Of a stretch of 64,000 nt of DNA, positions 53,545 to 62,282 are shown one piece after another. The notes under the pieces are model-generated. The model did not search any database. It saw only the letters and a list, made by a program, of their open reading frames with translations, and was not told the DNA's origin. Position numbers and translations under genes: made by a program. Source of the DNA: Pontimonas sp. Lineage in GTDB: Bacteria > Actinomycetota > Actinomycetes > Actinomycetales > Microbacteriaceae. Position 1 is the first letter of the stretch. The number at the start of each line of letters is the position of its first letter. The stretch spans positions 1 to 64,000 of the forward strand of contig JAGYJI010000004.1 of NCBI GenBank assembly GCA_018402295.1, written 5' to 3'.

Positions 53545-54660
53545 GTGTCAGCGCAGATAAAACTAGTCGATGTCGTCGATTCCCGCATCACGTCATTCCT
53601 GGAAACCCGCTCCGATGAGATGGGGGTCATCTCTCCCGATTTGGAGCACATTCTCGCCTACGCGAACAGCATGTTGCGCAGTGGCAAGCGATTCCGCGCC
53701 AGGTTTTGCTACTGGGGCTGGCGGGCAATTGATCAAGACCCGGAGAGCGACCCCCTGGGTGGGCTCGAGACGCTGGAGGATGCTTCCCCCGTCATTTCGC
53801 TTGCCACATCGCTCGAAGTTTTTCACGCGGCAGCTCTCGTCCACGACGACATCATGGACAACTCAGATACTCGTCGCGGGCTGCCTGCTGCCCACAAAGC
53901 ATTCGAGCGAATCCATCGGGATCGCTCCTACGCGGGAACTCCTGATCATTTCGGGGCTTCCACCGCTCTCCTCTTGGGCGACCTCCTGTTGGCATGGAGC
54001 GATGACCTCCTGACCGAGGCACTGGCAACCCTTCCCGCAGACATTGTGTCAACGACCCGGGCGCAGTTTTCCACCATGCGCCAGGAAGTGACACTCGGCC
54101 AATACCTCGATATCCATGAGGAGGCGGCCTGGTTCCACCACGGGGAAAACGAGCGACTCGAGAGAGCACTTCGCGTGGTGACCTATAAGTCAGCGAAATA
54201 CAGCATGGAGGCGCCGCTGCTGATTGGAGCGTCGCTTGCGGGCGCGACAGCGGACCACCTGAGCGATCTCTCGTCTTTCGGCTTACCTCTCGGAATTGCG
54301 TTCCAACTCCGGGATGACGTCCTCGGTGTGTTTGGTGACTCCGAGGTCACCGGGAAGCCCGCCGGAGATGATCTGCGCGAAGGCAAGCGAACAGTTCTTG
54401 TTGCTCTCGCTGAAGCCTCGATGCCGGCAAGCGCCAAAGGAGTATTCAATGAACTCTTGGGTGATCGAACCCTGAACCCCGAGCAGATTGACGTTATGCA
54501 GTCGACTCTTCGCGACACGGGCGCACTCGATGAGGTCGAAGGCATGATCCAGCATTATGCAGACACGGCGATGGACGCCCTTGAGAGCGCCCAGATTACC
54601 GACAGCGCGCGGTCGGAGCTTCGTCGCCTTGCTGATGCGGTGACAAAGCGCAACGCCTAG
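53545..54660 (+). CDS. Polyprenyl (geranylgeranyl-type) diphosphate synthase
   Basis: Trans-prenyltransferase of 371 residues that condenses isopentenyl diphosphate with allylic diphosphates. The first aspartate-rich motif is LVHDDIMDNSDTRRG and the second is QLRDDVLGVFGDSEVTGKPAGDDLREGKRT. LRSGKRFRARFCYWGWR carries the basic diphosphate-binding residues. The position corresponds to idsA2/grcC2 in mycobacteria. Chain length cannot be read reliably; the product may serve menaquinone or carotenoid synthesis. The final CTAG is shared with the convergent gene's stop. Confidence 0.9.
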   Translation: MSAQIKLVDVVDSRITSFLETRSDEMGVISPDLEHILAYANSMLRSGKRFRARFCYWGWRAIDQDPESDPLGGLETLEDASPVISLATSLEVFHAAALVHDDIMDNSDTRRGLPAAHKAFERIHRDRSYAGTPDHFGASTALLLGDLLLAWSDDLLTEALATLPADIVSTTRAQFSTMRQEVTLGQYLDIHEEAAWFHHGENERLERALRVVTYKSAKYSMEAPLLIGASLAGATADHLSDLSSFGLPLGIAFQLRDDVLGVFGDSEVTGKPAGDDLREGKRTVLVALAEASMPASAKGVFNELLGDRTLNPEQIDVMQSTLRDTGALDEVEGMIQHYADTAMDALESAQITDSARSELRRLADAVTKRNA

Positions 54661-55052
54661 AGCGCGAGGGTTTGAGCGAGCCGGCGCACTTCGGTTTTCC
54701 GACCGTTCCGAATTGCGTCAATGGGGCTCGTCCCCAGCACATCGTGGGGCTCCACCAGCCACTCCAGGGCACTCTCCGGAGAAAAGCCACCGTCGATCAG
54801 CACGAGGGCTGTCCCCTTCAGGTCCTGCACCGGAGCCGACTCGACGAGGAAGATGTCGGGAATCCGGAATACACCATCGTCTTTTCGCCCCAGAAGTGCC
54901 CGGTCCTCGACGAGCCGGTGAACTTTCCCCGGCGTGAGCGAGAGGCGCTCACACACGTCGGGAACACTCAGCCAGGTGATGTCGGCTTCACTTGTCACAG
55001 TCACAAGGTTCCCACGAATTCGTCCTCCGTCACCACAGTTTTTACTGACCAT
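54657..55052 (-). CDS. Rv2175c-like DNA-binding protein
   Basis: Small winged-helix-type protein of about 131 residues, homologous in layout to mycobacterial Rv2175c, a substrate of kinase PknL that binds DNA. The HTH segment reads WLSVPDVCERLSLTPGKVHRLVEDRALLGRKDDGVFRIP. The C-terminal half is FSPESALEWLVEPHDVLGTSPIDAIRNGRKTEVRRLAQTLAL, characteristic of the Rv2175c C-domain. The kinase gene lies 1.7 kb away, separated by a LysM protein. A GTG at 55004 is an alternative start. Confidence 0.85.
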   Translation of the reverse strand: MVSKNCGDGGRIRGNLVTVTSEADITWLSVPDVCERLSLTPGKVHRLVEDRALLGRKDDGVFRIPDIFLVESAPVQDLKGTALVLIDGGFSPESALEWLVEPHDVLGTSPIDAIRNGRKTEVRRLAQTLAL

Positions 55053-55126
55053 TAGCCGAAGATTTATATTACGAACATATTAACTGGGATAACATACGTC
55101 ACAATGGTTGACGCAGGTATCATCCT

Positions 55127-56674
55127 GTGACAGCGTCGATGCTCGGAGAGTCGCTACGGGCTTCGAGACCGGGCCACGAAACTATGGAAGACATGAGCAC
55201 ACAGGACCAGACCCCTTTCGACACTGAAGCCTCGGAGGACACCCTCGAGCACTCAGTGTTTCGCGGTCTGTCTCCGCGGGTCGACACCTTTGAGCGCTGT
55301 GACGCCACCCCCGGTGCGCTGTCCCGTGGGCTCATGGGAGCGCTCCCCTTTGTGATGACGGGAACACTGGCAACAAGTGCGGTCGTCACTCCTGGGCTCG
55401 TCCAGCACTCAACAACTGCAGCGGAGCCCGGTGCCAGTGGCGATCATGCGAATGATCAGCGACCGGGTATCGGAGAGAGACTCTCGGGGGCCTTTCTTCC
55501 CGCAGCTCACACTGTCCTCTCCGCCTTTCGACCCGACCTTCCCGCCACCTACGAGGTTCAAGATGGCGACACCCTTTCCTCGATTGCGGACAGTTTTGGT
55601 ATCCCAACCCCCGCAATCCTCACCCTCAATGGGTTGAGCTGGAACTCGCTACTTCATCGAGGCCAGGTCCTGAAGCTCAGTGCAGAACCAACCAAGAAGG
55701 CTGCCGCGTCTCCTGCTCGAGTTGCCGGAAATGGCTACCTTGTGCAGAACGGCGAGACACTGAGCACCATCGCTGATCGCCTGGGAATTTCTACCGAAGC
55801 TCTGATTGCGGCCAACAACCTCGGAGAATCGCACACCATTTATGCCGGCCAAATGATCCGAGTTCCTGGCTCCACCACTCCCGTAGTGGAACGCGATGCT
55901 GACATTGTGATGCCCGCTGTGGCCTCAGCACCCACCATCATTCCTGCCTCCGCAGAGTCGAGCGATCAAGTAATGGCTGCCGGCACATCCGGGGAGGCAC
56001 CTGAGGCGGAGGCAACCGAGGGTGTCGATGTTTTTGACGCTGCCGACATTGAGCTTGCCGAGCAGCCCGCGTTGATTACCGTCAAGGTGACACCACCCCA
56101 GGCACCCGCTGTCCAGAAAAAGACCGCGCCGGTCGCAACCCCTCCTGCTGAGAAGGCTGCTCCCCGCCCCGCCCCGGTAACCCCAGCGGAGGCTGAGGAA
56201 GAGGACAGCGAAGAAGAAGCCGAACCCACCTCATCCATCGGGCAGCCAGTCTCTGGAAGCGTGACTCCGCTCAATGACGAGCGCAGGACCAACGCTCAAA
56301 TCATCGTCAATGTCGGTCGGGAGATGGGTGTCTCCGACTACGGAATCGTGATTGCGCTCGCGACGGCAATGCAGGAGTCGTCGCTTCGCAACATCAATTG
56401 GGGTGACCGAGACTCGGTCGGGTTGTATCAACAGCGCCCGTCGTCCGGGTGGGGCACCGTGGATCAGATTATGGACCCGGCCTACGCCACCAGGCTTTTC
56501 TTCGGCGGCCCAAACAATCCGAACACAGGTAAGACCCGCGGCCTGCTGGATATTTCTGGGTGGGAGTCCATGACTCTCACGGTCGCTGCCCAACGAGTCC
56601 AGATTTCTGCCCACCCCGACGCTTACGCGAAGTGGGAGCCCAGTGCCTGGGCTTGGCTTTATGAATTGACCTAG
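55127..56674 (+). CDS. LysM-domain protein with lysozyme-like C-terminal domain
   Basis: Probable cell-wall hydrolase or wall-bound protein, 515 residues. Order: acidic N-terminus, one membrane helix (LMGALPFVMTGTLATSAVVTPGLV), LysM 1 (YEVQDGDTLSSIADSFGIPTPAILTLNGL), LysM 2 (YLVQNGETLSTIADRLGISTEALIAANNL), a Pro/Ala/Glu linker, then a domain with AMQESSLRNINWGDRDSVGLYQQRPSSGWGT that resembles actinobacterial transglycosylase-like proteins; the glutamate in MQES is the candidate catalytic residue. Start uncertain (GTG 55127; ATG at 55184 or 55193). Lying between a DNA-binding kinase substrate and the kinase, it may be under the same control. Confidence 0.82.
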   Translation: MTASMLGESLRASRPGHETMEDMSTQDQTPFDTEASEDTLEHSVFRGLSPRVDTFERCDATPGALSRGLMGALPFVMTGTLATSAVVTPGLVQHSTTAAEPGASGDHANDQRPGIGERLSGAFLPAAHTVLSAFRPDLPATYEVQDGDTLSSIADSFGIPTPAILTLNGLSWNSLLHRGQVLKLSAEPTKKAAASPARVAGNGYLVQNGETLSTIADRLGISTEALIAANNLGESHTIYAGQMIRVPGSTTPVVERDADIVMPAVASAPTIIPASAESSDQVMAAGTSGEAPEAEATEGVDVFDAADIELAEQPALITVKVTPPQAPAVQKKTAPVATPPAEKAAPRPAPVTPAEAEEEDSEEEAEPTSSIGQPVSGSVTPLNDERRTNAQIIVNVGREMGVSDYGIVIALATAMQESSLRNINWGDRDSVGLYQQRPSSGWGTVDQIMDPAYATRLFFGGPNNPNTGKTRGLLDISGWESMTLTVAAQRVQISAHPDAYAKWEPSAWAWLYELT

Positions 56675-56709
56675 TGGAGTGGCAACACCAGGGCTGCCTA
56701 AGCCCTGCG

Positions 56710-56715
56710 TACAAT
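56710..56715 (+). promoter_or_regulatory. -10 element (TACAAT), leaderless kinase gene
   Basis: TACAAT, one base from the ideal hexamer, ends 7 nt before the ATG at 56723. Confidence 0.5.
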
Positions 56716-56722
56716 CCAGAGA

Positions 56723-58690
56723 ATGGACACTCCACCCACTGACCCGTTGCTTGGCAGGCTGGTGGATAAGCGCTACCTCATTGAGAGCAAAGTTGCGCGC
56801 GGCGGTATGGCCACTGTGTATCAGGCGATGGACCTCAGGCTCGAGCGTCCCGTTGCCATCAAAATCATGCACCCCCACCTCGCTGAGGACGGGGACTTCA
56901 CTAAGCGCTTTATTCAGGAAGCCCGGAGCGCTGCCAGGCTGGCCCACCCCAACATCGTCAACGTTTTTGATCAGGGCCAAGAGGGTGCCATCACCTTCAT
57001 CGTGATGGAGTATCTCCCGGGCATCACCCTGCGCGAACTCTTACAAGACTTTGGTGCCCTCACTCCCGCCCAAACCGTGGACATTGTCCGAGCAGTCCTT
57101 CAGGGGCTTGATGCCGCGCACTCGGCCGGTATCGTGCACCGCGATCTCAAACCCGAGAACGTTCTGCTCGCGGATGACGGTCGCATCAAGATTGCTGATT
57201 TTGGTTTGGCTCGAGCCTCGACCCACAACACAGCGACGTCTCAAGCGCTACTGGGAACAATTGCGTACCTCTCCCCCGAACTCATCAGCCGAGGGGAGGC
57301 GGACCTTCGAAGCGACATATACGCACTGGGCATCATGATGTTTGAAATGCTCACCGGTGCGCAGCCCTACCAGGGTGACCAGGCGGTCACCATCGCCTAT
57401 CAACACCAAAACGACATTGTGCCTCCGCCGAGCACAAAGAATCCGGCTATCCCCGCTCAATTTGATGAGCTGGTGGATTGGTGCACCAGGCGCTCACCTG
57501 ATGAACGACCACCCCATGCGCGAGCGGTTCTCGAGCACCTTGTGGAGGTAGAAAAACTTTTGGGTGCTGCCTCACTGGCGACAGCAACGATGGACCTCAA
57601 CCAAACAGTGGCAATGACGCAGAAAATATCGCCGCTCGATGCCCAAGAGACCGAAGTTTTGGATCCCAAGTCAGCGGTGTTTGATGGTCTGGAGCCCGCC
57701 CCCACAGAAGCAATCACACTGGAGGAGACGCCCCCACCCCAAGAGCCCGTTCGAGAGGCGCGACCAGCTCGCGGTCGCGGGCTTGCAATCATGGGAACAC
57801 TGGTGTTGCTCTTGGTCCTCGGTGGCGGAGGCGGTGCCGCGTGGTGGTGGTTCACCGGACCCGGGGATTTGGTCAGCGTGCCAGACGTCGCGGGGTCTAC
57901 GGTTTTGGAGGCCACAACGGTTCTGGAGGAGGCGGAACTCAGCGTCGCTGAGGCCGTTCTCGAAGAGTTTGATTTAGTTCTCCCGGAGGGAACAGTCAAG
58001 GGCACCAACCCCCCTGCCGGTTCACAAATCGAACGACTGGGCGAAATTCGACTGATTGTGTCCTTGGGTCCTAATCCGGTGGCGGTGCCCGCCATCTCTG
58101 GTCAAACCCTGGATCAAGTTCGTGACTCCCTGGAAGCGGTCAACCTTATTCTGGGAACCACCAGCCAAGAGTTCAATGATTTTGTTGATGAGGGATCCGT
58201 CCTTCGACTTGTCGACGAGTTTGACTCGCCCTTGGCCGCAGGGTCTCAAGTCCTGGCAGGGTCCACTCTGAATGCCGTCGTGTCCGCAGGGTCGCTGCCG
58301 AACGTCGCCGGGTTGCCCGTTGACGAAGCTCGCGAGATTCTGCAGCGCGCCGGTCTGACCGGAATCGTGGGGGGTGACGGGGCGTTCTCCGACACCGTTC
58401 CCGAAGGATACGTTGTTGAGGTGTCGCTCCCCACCGGCATGACTCCAAGACCTGGGGATACCCTCACCATGATTGTCTCCAGGGGTCCTGAGCTGGTGTT
58501 GCTCCCCAACCTGATCGACGAGTCAATAGCCGACGCGAGAGACACTTTGGAACAGTTGGGCTTTGAGGTCGAGGTGAGGACCGAGATTCCAGAATCTGAT
58601 TGGGATAGGGCATGGGTCACCAGCATGAGTCCGAGTGCGGGCCAAGAAATCCCCAAAGGCAGCGTCGTGACAATCAGGAGTTTTGCTTAG
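56723..58690 (+). CDS. Ser/Thr protein kinase with PASTA domains (PknB/PknL type)
   Basis: Membrane receptor kinase of 655 residues sensing muropeptides or lipid II. Kinase domain: glycine loop VARGGMATVYQAMD, Lys in VAIKIMHP, catalytic loop IVHRDLKPENVLL, DFGLARA and the APE-like LGTIAYLSPE. One membrane helix (LAIMGTLVLLLVLGGGGGAAWWWF) separates it from four PASTA repeats beginning VSVPDVAGSTVLEAT, VAVPAISGQTLDQV, LPNVAGLPVDEAR and LLPNLIDESIADAR. Genomic position equals mycobacterial PknL, which lacks PASTA, while the architecture equals PknB. The stop overlaps the convergent aroG stop. Confidence 0.93.
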   Translation: MDTPPTDPLLGRLVDKRYLIESKVARGGMATVYQAMDLRLERPVAIKIMHPHLAEDGDFTKRFIQEARSAARLAHPNIVNVFDQGQEGAITFIVMEYLPGITLRELLQDFGALTPAQTVDIVRAVLQGLDAAHSAGIVHRDLKPENVLLADDGRIKIADFGLARASTHNTATSQALLGTIAYLSPELISRGEADLRSDIYALGIMMFEMLTGAQPYQGDQAVTIAYQHQNDIVPPPSTKNPAIPAQFDELVDWCTRRSPDERPPHARAVLEHLVEVEKLLGAASLATATMDLNQTVAMTQKISPLDAQETEVLDPKSAVFDGLEPAPTEAITLEETPPPQEPVREARPARGRGLAIMGTLVLLLVLGGGGGAAWWWFTGPGDLVSVPDVAGSTVLEATTVLEEAELSVAEAVLEEFDLVLPEGTVKGTNPPAGSQIERLGEIRLIVSLGPNPVAVPAISGQTLDQVRDSLEAVNLILGTTSQEFNDFVDEGSVLRLVDEFDSPLAAGSQVLAGSTLNAVVSAGSLPNVAGLPVDEAREILQRAGLTGIVGGDGAFSDTVPEGYVVEVSLPTGMTPRPGDTLTMIVSRGPELVLLPNLIDESIADARDTLEQLGFEVEVRTEIPESDWDRAWVTSMSPSAGQEIPKGSVVTIRSFA

Positions 58691-60063
58691 GAGTGGCTGA
58701 GCTCCTCCGCAACCAGGAACGCGAGTTCCAGGGATTGCTGGTGGTTGAGGCGCGGGTCACACAAAGATTCGTAGCGGGTTTCAAGCCCTAGCTCGTCAAT
58801 CTTTTGAGAACCACCTAAGCATTCGGTGACATCATCACCGGTGAGCTCAACATGGATGCCACCGGGGTGCGTTCCCACTTCCCGGTGCGCCTCAAAGAAG
58901 CCCTTCACCTCATCCACGACATCGTCGAAGCGGCGAGTTTTGTATCCGGTTTGCGTGGTCATGCCGTTGCCGTGCATGGGGTCGGACACCCACAGCGGGG
59001 TGATGCCCAGCTCCTGGGAGGCCTTCAGGAGCGGGGGAAGCTTCGAGCGGACGTCGCTGGCACCCATTCGGGTGATGAAGGTCAGTCGGCCTGGTTCGCG
59101 ATGGGGGTCTAACAGGTCAGAGAGCTCCTTGACTGTCTCGGGGGTGCTGGAGGGTCCGAGCTTTACCCCAATGGGGTTTCGCACCCGGGAGAAGAAGTCG
59201 ACGTGGGCACCCTCCACATCCCTGGTGCGCTCTCCAATCCACAAGAAATGTCCCGAGGTGACATAGGGCAGTCCGGTTCTGGAGTCGATACGGGTCAGCG
59301 CGCGCTCGTACTCCATCAGAAGGCCCTCGTGACTTGCGTAGAACTCGACCCGCTTGAGCTCATCAAAATCTGCACCAGCAGCTTCCATGAACTTGACTGC
59401 ACGGTCGATTTCCCGTGCCAAACCTTCGTATCGCACATTGGCGGGGTTTTCCGCGAAACCCTTATTCCAGCTGTGGACCATGCGAAGGTCAGCAAAGCCA
59501 CCCTGGGTGAAAGCCCGAATCAGGTTCAGTGTGGAGGCAGCGGTGTGGTATCCGCGCAACATTCGCGCAGGGTCAGGTGTCCGCGACTCCTCGGTGAAGT
59601 CATAGCCATTAACAATGTCGCCCCGGTACGCCGGAAGAGTGACACCGTCGCGGGTTTCGTCATCATTTGATCGGGGCTTAGCAAACTGACCGGCCATCCG
59701 GCCCATCTTTACGATGGGCAACGATGCGCCATAGGTGAGCACGACTGCCATTTGGAGGATCGTCTTGACCCGGTTGCGAATCTGGTCGGCAGTGGCACCG
59801 GCAAAGGTTTCCGCACAGTCACCGCCCTGCAAGAGAAATGACTCACCGCGGGCGACTCGGGCCAGCCGCTCGCGCAACATGTCTACCTCGCCGGCGAAGA
59901 CAAGAGGGGGGACCGTGGCGAGCTCAGCGCTGACCGCGGCAGCCGCTGAGGCGTCTGGCCAGTGCGGCTGCTGCTTAATGGGCAGGGATTGCCAATGATC
60001 CAGACCCTTAACAACTTGAGGATCTGGTATCACGACGTGCTCGCTGTAATCCACTGTGTCCAA
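58687..60063 (-). CDS. aroG: 3-deoxy-D-arabino-heptulosonate 7-phosphate synthase, class II
   Basis: First enzyme of the shikimate pathway, condensing PEP and erythrose 4-phosphate. The 458-residue protein is of the plant-like class II: QGGDCAETFA (metal-binding Cys), KMGRMAGQFAKPRSNDDE, RTRDVEGAHVDFFSRVRNPIGVKLGP, DPMHGNGM and HPGGIHVELTGDDVTECLGG. The start is a TTG at 60063, or the GTG three codons later. Position next to the kinase and plsC matches the mycobacterial aroG locus. Confidence 0.94.
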   Translation of the reverse strand: MDTVDYSEHVVIPDPQVVKGLDHWQSLPIKQQPHWPDASAAAAVSAELATVPPLVFAGEVDMLRERLARVARGESFLLQGGDCAETFAGATADQIRNRVKTILQMAVVLTYGASLPIVKMGRMAGQFAKPRSNDDETRDGVTLPAYRGDIVNGYDFTEESRTPDPARMLRGYHTAASTLNLIRAFTQGGFADLRMVHSWNKGFAENPANVRYEGLAREIDRAVKFMEAAGADFDELKRVEFYASHEGLLMEYERALTRIDSRTGLPYVTSGHFLWIGERTRDVEGAHVDFFSRVRNPIGVKLGPSSTPETVKELSDLLDPHREPGRLTFITRMGASDVRSKLPPLLKASQELGITPLWVSDPMHGNGMTTQTGYKTRRFDDVVDEVKGFFEAHREVGTHPGGIHVELTGDDVTECLGGSQKIDELGLETRYESLCDPRLNHQQSLELAFLVAEELSHS

Positions 60064-60122
60064 TTCTCTCGAGGCAAAACGCCGAGGACCAGCCTACTCG
60101 AGGCTCTGGGTGAGCCTGATTC

Positions 60123-60800
60123 TCAGGACTGCTGAGCCCGAATTGTCGAGGCGTAGACGTCGACATACTCCTGCTCACTCAAGGCGTTCATCTCGTAGAT
60201 GATCTCGTCGGTGATTGAGCGCAACACAAAACGGTCAGTCTCCATACCCTCGAAGCGAGAAAAGTCGAGAGGCTCTCCGATGACGACCCCCACCCGGTGG
60301 ACTTTGGGAATGTTCGACCCCAGCGGCATAACTTTCTCAGTTCCGATGACCGCAGCCGGAATTACCGGCACGTGGGCTTCAAGAATCATGCGCGCAACCC
60401 CGGTACGACCCCGGTACATCCGACCATCAGGGCTGCGGGTTCCTTCGGGGTATATCGCGAGTACTCCGCCCTCGGCGAGAACCTGCAAGCCAGCATTGAG
60501 CGAAGCCTCCGAGGCTTTACCGCCGGAGCGATCGATGGGTAGCTGGCCGGCGGACGTCATGAAGAAACGAATAAACCAGCCTTTGATTCCCTTTCCGGTG
60601 AAGTAGTCACTCTTCGCGAGGAAAGCCATCTGGCGATCAATCATGAGGGGCAAAAAGACTGAGTCCACAAATGACAGGTGGTTACAGACCACAATCAGTG
60701 GCCCCGTTCGAGGGACGTTCTCCAACCCCTTCACCCAGGGGCGAAACACTGTCGTGAGCAGGGGTCCAATGACCCAGTGCTTCATCAGCCAATAGAACAC
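60123..60800 (-). CDS. 1-acyl-sn-glycerol-3-phosphate acyltransferase (PlsC family)
   Basis: Acyltransferase forming phosphatidic acid or a related lipid. It has 225 residues. The HX4D motif is in VVCNHLSFVDSVFLPL, the second motif is in QMAFLAKSDYF, the third in YPEGTRSPDGRMYRG and the fourth in VPVIPAAVIG. GTG start with CCGGAGG 5 nt upstream. It is 27 bp from the ROK kinase gene and probably co-transcribed with it. Confidence 0.9.
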   Translation of the reverse strand: MFYWLMKHWVIGPLLTTVFRPWVKGLENVPRTGPLIVVCNHLSFVDSVFLPLMIDRQMAFLAKSDYFTGKGIKGWFIRFFMTSAGQLPIDRSGGKASEASLNAGLQVLAEGGVLAIYPEGTRSPDGRMYRGRTGVARMILEAHVPVIPAAVIGTEKVMPLGSNIPKVHRVGVVIGEPLDFSRFEGMETDRFVLRSITDEIIYEMNALSEQEYVDVYASTIRAQQS

Positions 60801-60827
60801 GTTCGCCTCCGGAGTTGGGCTTCCAGA

Positions 60828-61736
60828 CTAAGCCCCGGATGTCATCTGTGCACGGGCAAGATCCGCTGCTCCCACCACGCCGGCCGTGTTGCCCATAGTT
60901 GCCACAGCAATGGTGGCAACGGGTCGCTTAGCCCCGGCACCGTAGGTGTCCAGAAAGCTTTCGCGAAGCGGCGCGAGGAGCATCTCACCGGCGCTGGCAA
61001 CTCCCCCACCGATGACAATCAACTCAGGATCGGTGACCGCAACGAGCGAAGCAATCCCTCGTCCCATCGCCCGCGCAACACCGTCGAGAGCCCCGATGGC
61101 GTGGGGATTTCCCTCCACCAAGAGCTCGGTCAGCGCCGACTGGGTCAGGGACTCATCACCGAGGCGTTCACGGGCGTCTCGCATCAGTGCTGTCCCGGAG
61201 GCGTACTGCTCGAGGCACCCGTAATTACCGCAGCCACACAGGCGACCGCCGGGCTCAATGATGATGTGGCCAAGCTCGCCCGCCATCCCAAAGCCACCGA
61301 CCAGCAATCGCCCATCATCCACCAGGGCTCCCCCCACCCCGGTTCCAATCGTCAACATAATCATTGACGAAACGTCCCGGCCTGCTCCAAAGCGAAATTC
61401 TCCCCAGCCCGCGGCGTTGGCGTCATTCTCGAGCACCACGGGAACGCCGAGGCGAGTTTCCACTGCATCCTTGAGTGGAAAGTTCTGCCAGGAAATGTTG
61501 GGAGAAAAGAAGAGGGTTTCTCGGTCTCGATCGAGAAAGGCGGCTACCGCAACTCCGACAGCCGGTAAGACATCTTGCCCTCCCAACTCCTGAAAAATCT
61601 CCGCCAGAGCGACCAGGATTCCCTCGGGATCATCTGGAGTGGTGGGGCGAGACGCGTGGGCTACTACCTCTCCACGAGGGGTGACGCGGGCTCCCGCAAT
61701 TTTTGTGCCACCGATGTCTAACCCAAGCGCATCCAC
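60828..61736 (-). CDS. ROK family glucokinase
   Basis: Sugar kinase phosphorylating glucose with ATP, 302 residues from the GTG at 61736. The ATP-binding loop is LGLDIGGTKIAGARV, the sugar-binding segment LENDANAAGWGEF, and the ROK zinc site GHIIIEPGGRLCGCGNYGCLEQYASG with three cysteines. The track start (a TTG at 61745) lies inside a TAGACT hexamer that stands 8 nt before the GTG, so the GTG is preferred. Another sugar specificity is possible, but no HTH is present, so it is a kinase rather than a ROK repressor. Confidence 0.88.
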   Translation of the reverse strand: MDALGLDIGGTKIAGARVTPRGEVVAHASRPTTPDDPEGILVALAEIFQELGGQDVLPAVGVAVAAFLDRDRETLFFSPNISWQNFPLKDAVETRLGVPVVLENDANAAGWGEFRFGAGRDVSSMIMLTIGTGVGGALVDDGRLLVGGFGMAGELGHIIIEPGGRLCGCGNYGCLEQYASGTALMRDARERLGDESLTQSALTELLVEGNPHAIGALDGVARAMGRGIASLVAVTDPELIVIGGGVASAGEMLLAPLRESFLDTYGAGAKRPVATIAVATMGNTAGVVGAADLARAQMTSGA

Positions 61737-61744
61737 AGCCGACA

Positions 61745-61750
61745 AGTCTA
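61745..61750 (-). promoter_or_regulatory. -10 element (TAGACT) for the ROK kinase gene
   Basis: TAGACT on the minus strand ends 8 nt before the GTG at 61736 and overlaps the track's TTG start, which argues against that start. Confidence 0.45.
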
Positions 61751-61781
61751 AGCGCTCACAACCGGGTGCGCTGTGCGGGGA

Positions 61782-62282
61782 TTACGGGGCACGAAACCAC
61801 TCAGATTCCCGAATCGCTCGCAACGCATGCTTTTTGTGCTCCGGAGCGAGACCCTGAAAGTAGAGCACTCCCTCGAGGTGATCGAGCTCGTGCTGCAGGG
61901 CCTGAGCCATCAAGCCCTCCCCCTCAACCTCGACCAGCTCCCCCTCCAGGGTGAAGCCCTCCGCTATCGCGTGGGGGTGGCGCTCCCTCGGGTAGGTCAA
62001 CCCGGGAACCGAGAGGCAACCCTCCGACATCTCCTCTGGCTCACCCCAGACCTTCACCAGGCGAGGGTTCAGCAGATACCCCACAGACCCGTCAATGTTG
62101 TAACTAAACGCTCGCAGGCCGACCCCAATTTGGTTGGCGGCAACGCCCGCCCGACCGGGAAGCTTCACCGTGTCAAGCAGATCAGCGACGAGGTCTCTGG
62201 TGCGTGGTGCACTCACGTCAACAGGGTCAGTCGTGCTCGTGAGAATGGGGTCGCCAAACAGCCGGATGGGACGCTCCGCCAT
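61782..62282 (-). CDS. def: Peptide deformylase
   Basis: Removes the formyl group from N-terminal methionine. The 166-residue metalloenzyme has all three motifs: GRAGVAANQIGVG, EGCLSVPG with the metal cysteine, and QALQHELDHLEGVLY with the HExxH-type HELDH. The start overlaps the stop of the ParA-like gene (TAATG). The first motif has Arg where many members have a second Gly (GxGxAAxQ), a tolerated change. Confidence 0.94.
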   Translation of the reverse strand: MAERPIRLFGDPILTSTTDPVDVSAPRTRDLVADLLDTVKLPGRAGVAANQIGVGLRAFSYNIDGSVGYLLNPRLVKVWGEPEEMSEGCLSVPGLTYPRERHPHAIAEGFTLEGELVEVEGEGLMAQALQHELDHLEGVLYFQGLAPEHKKHALRAIRESEWFRAP

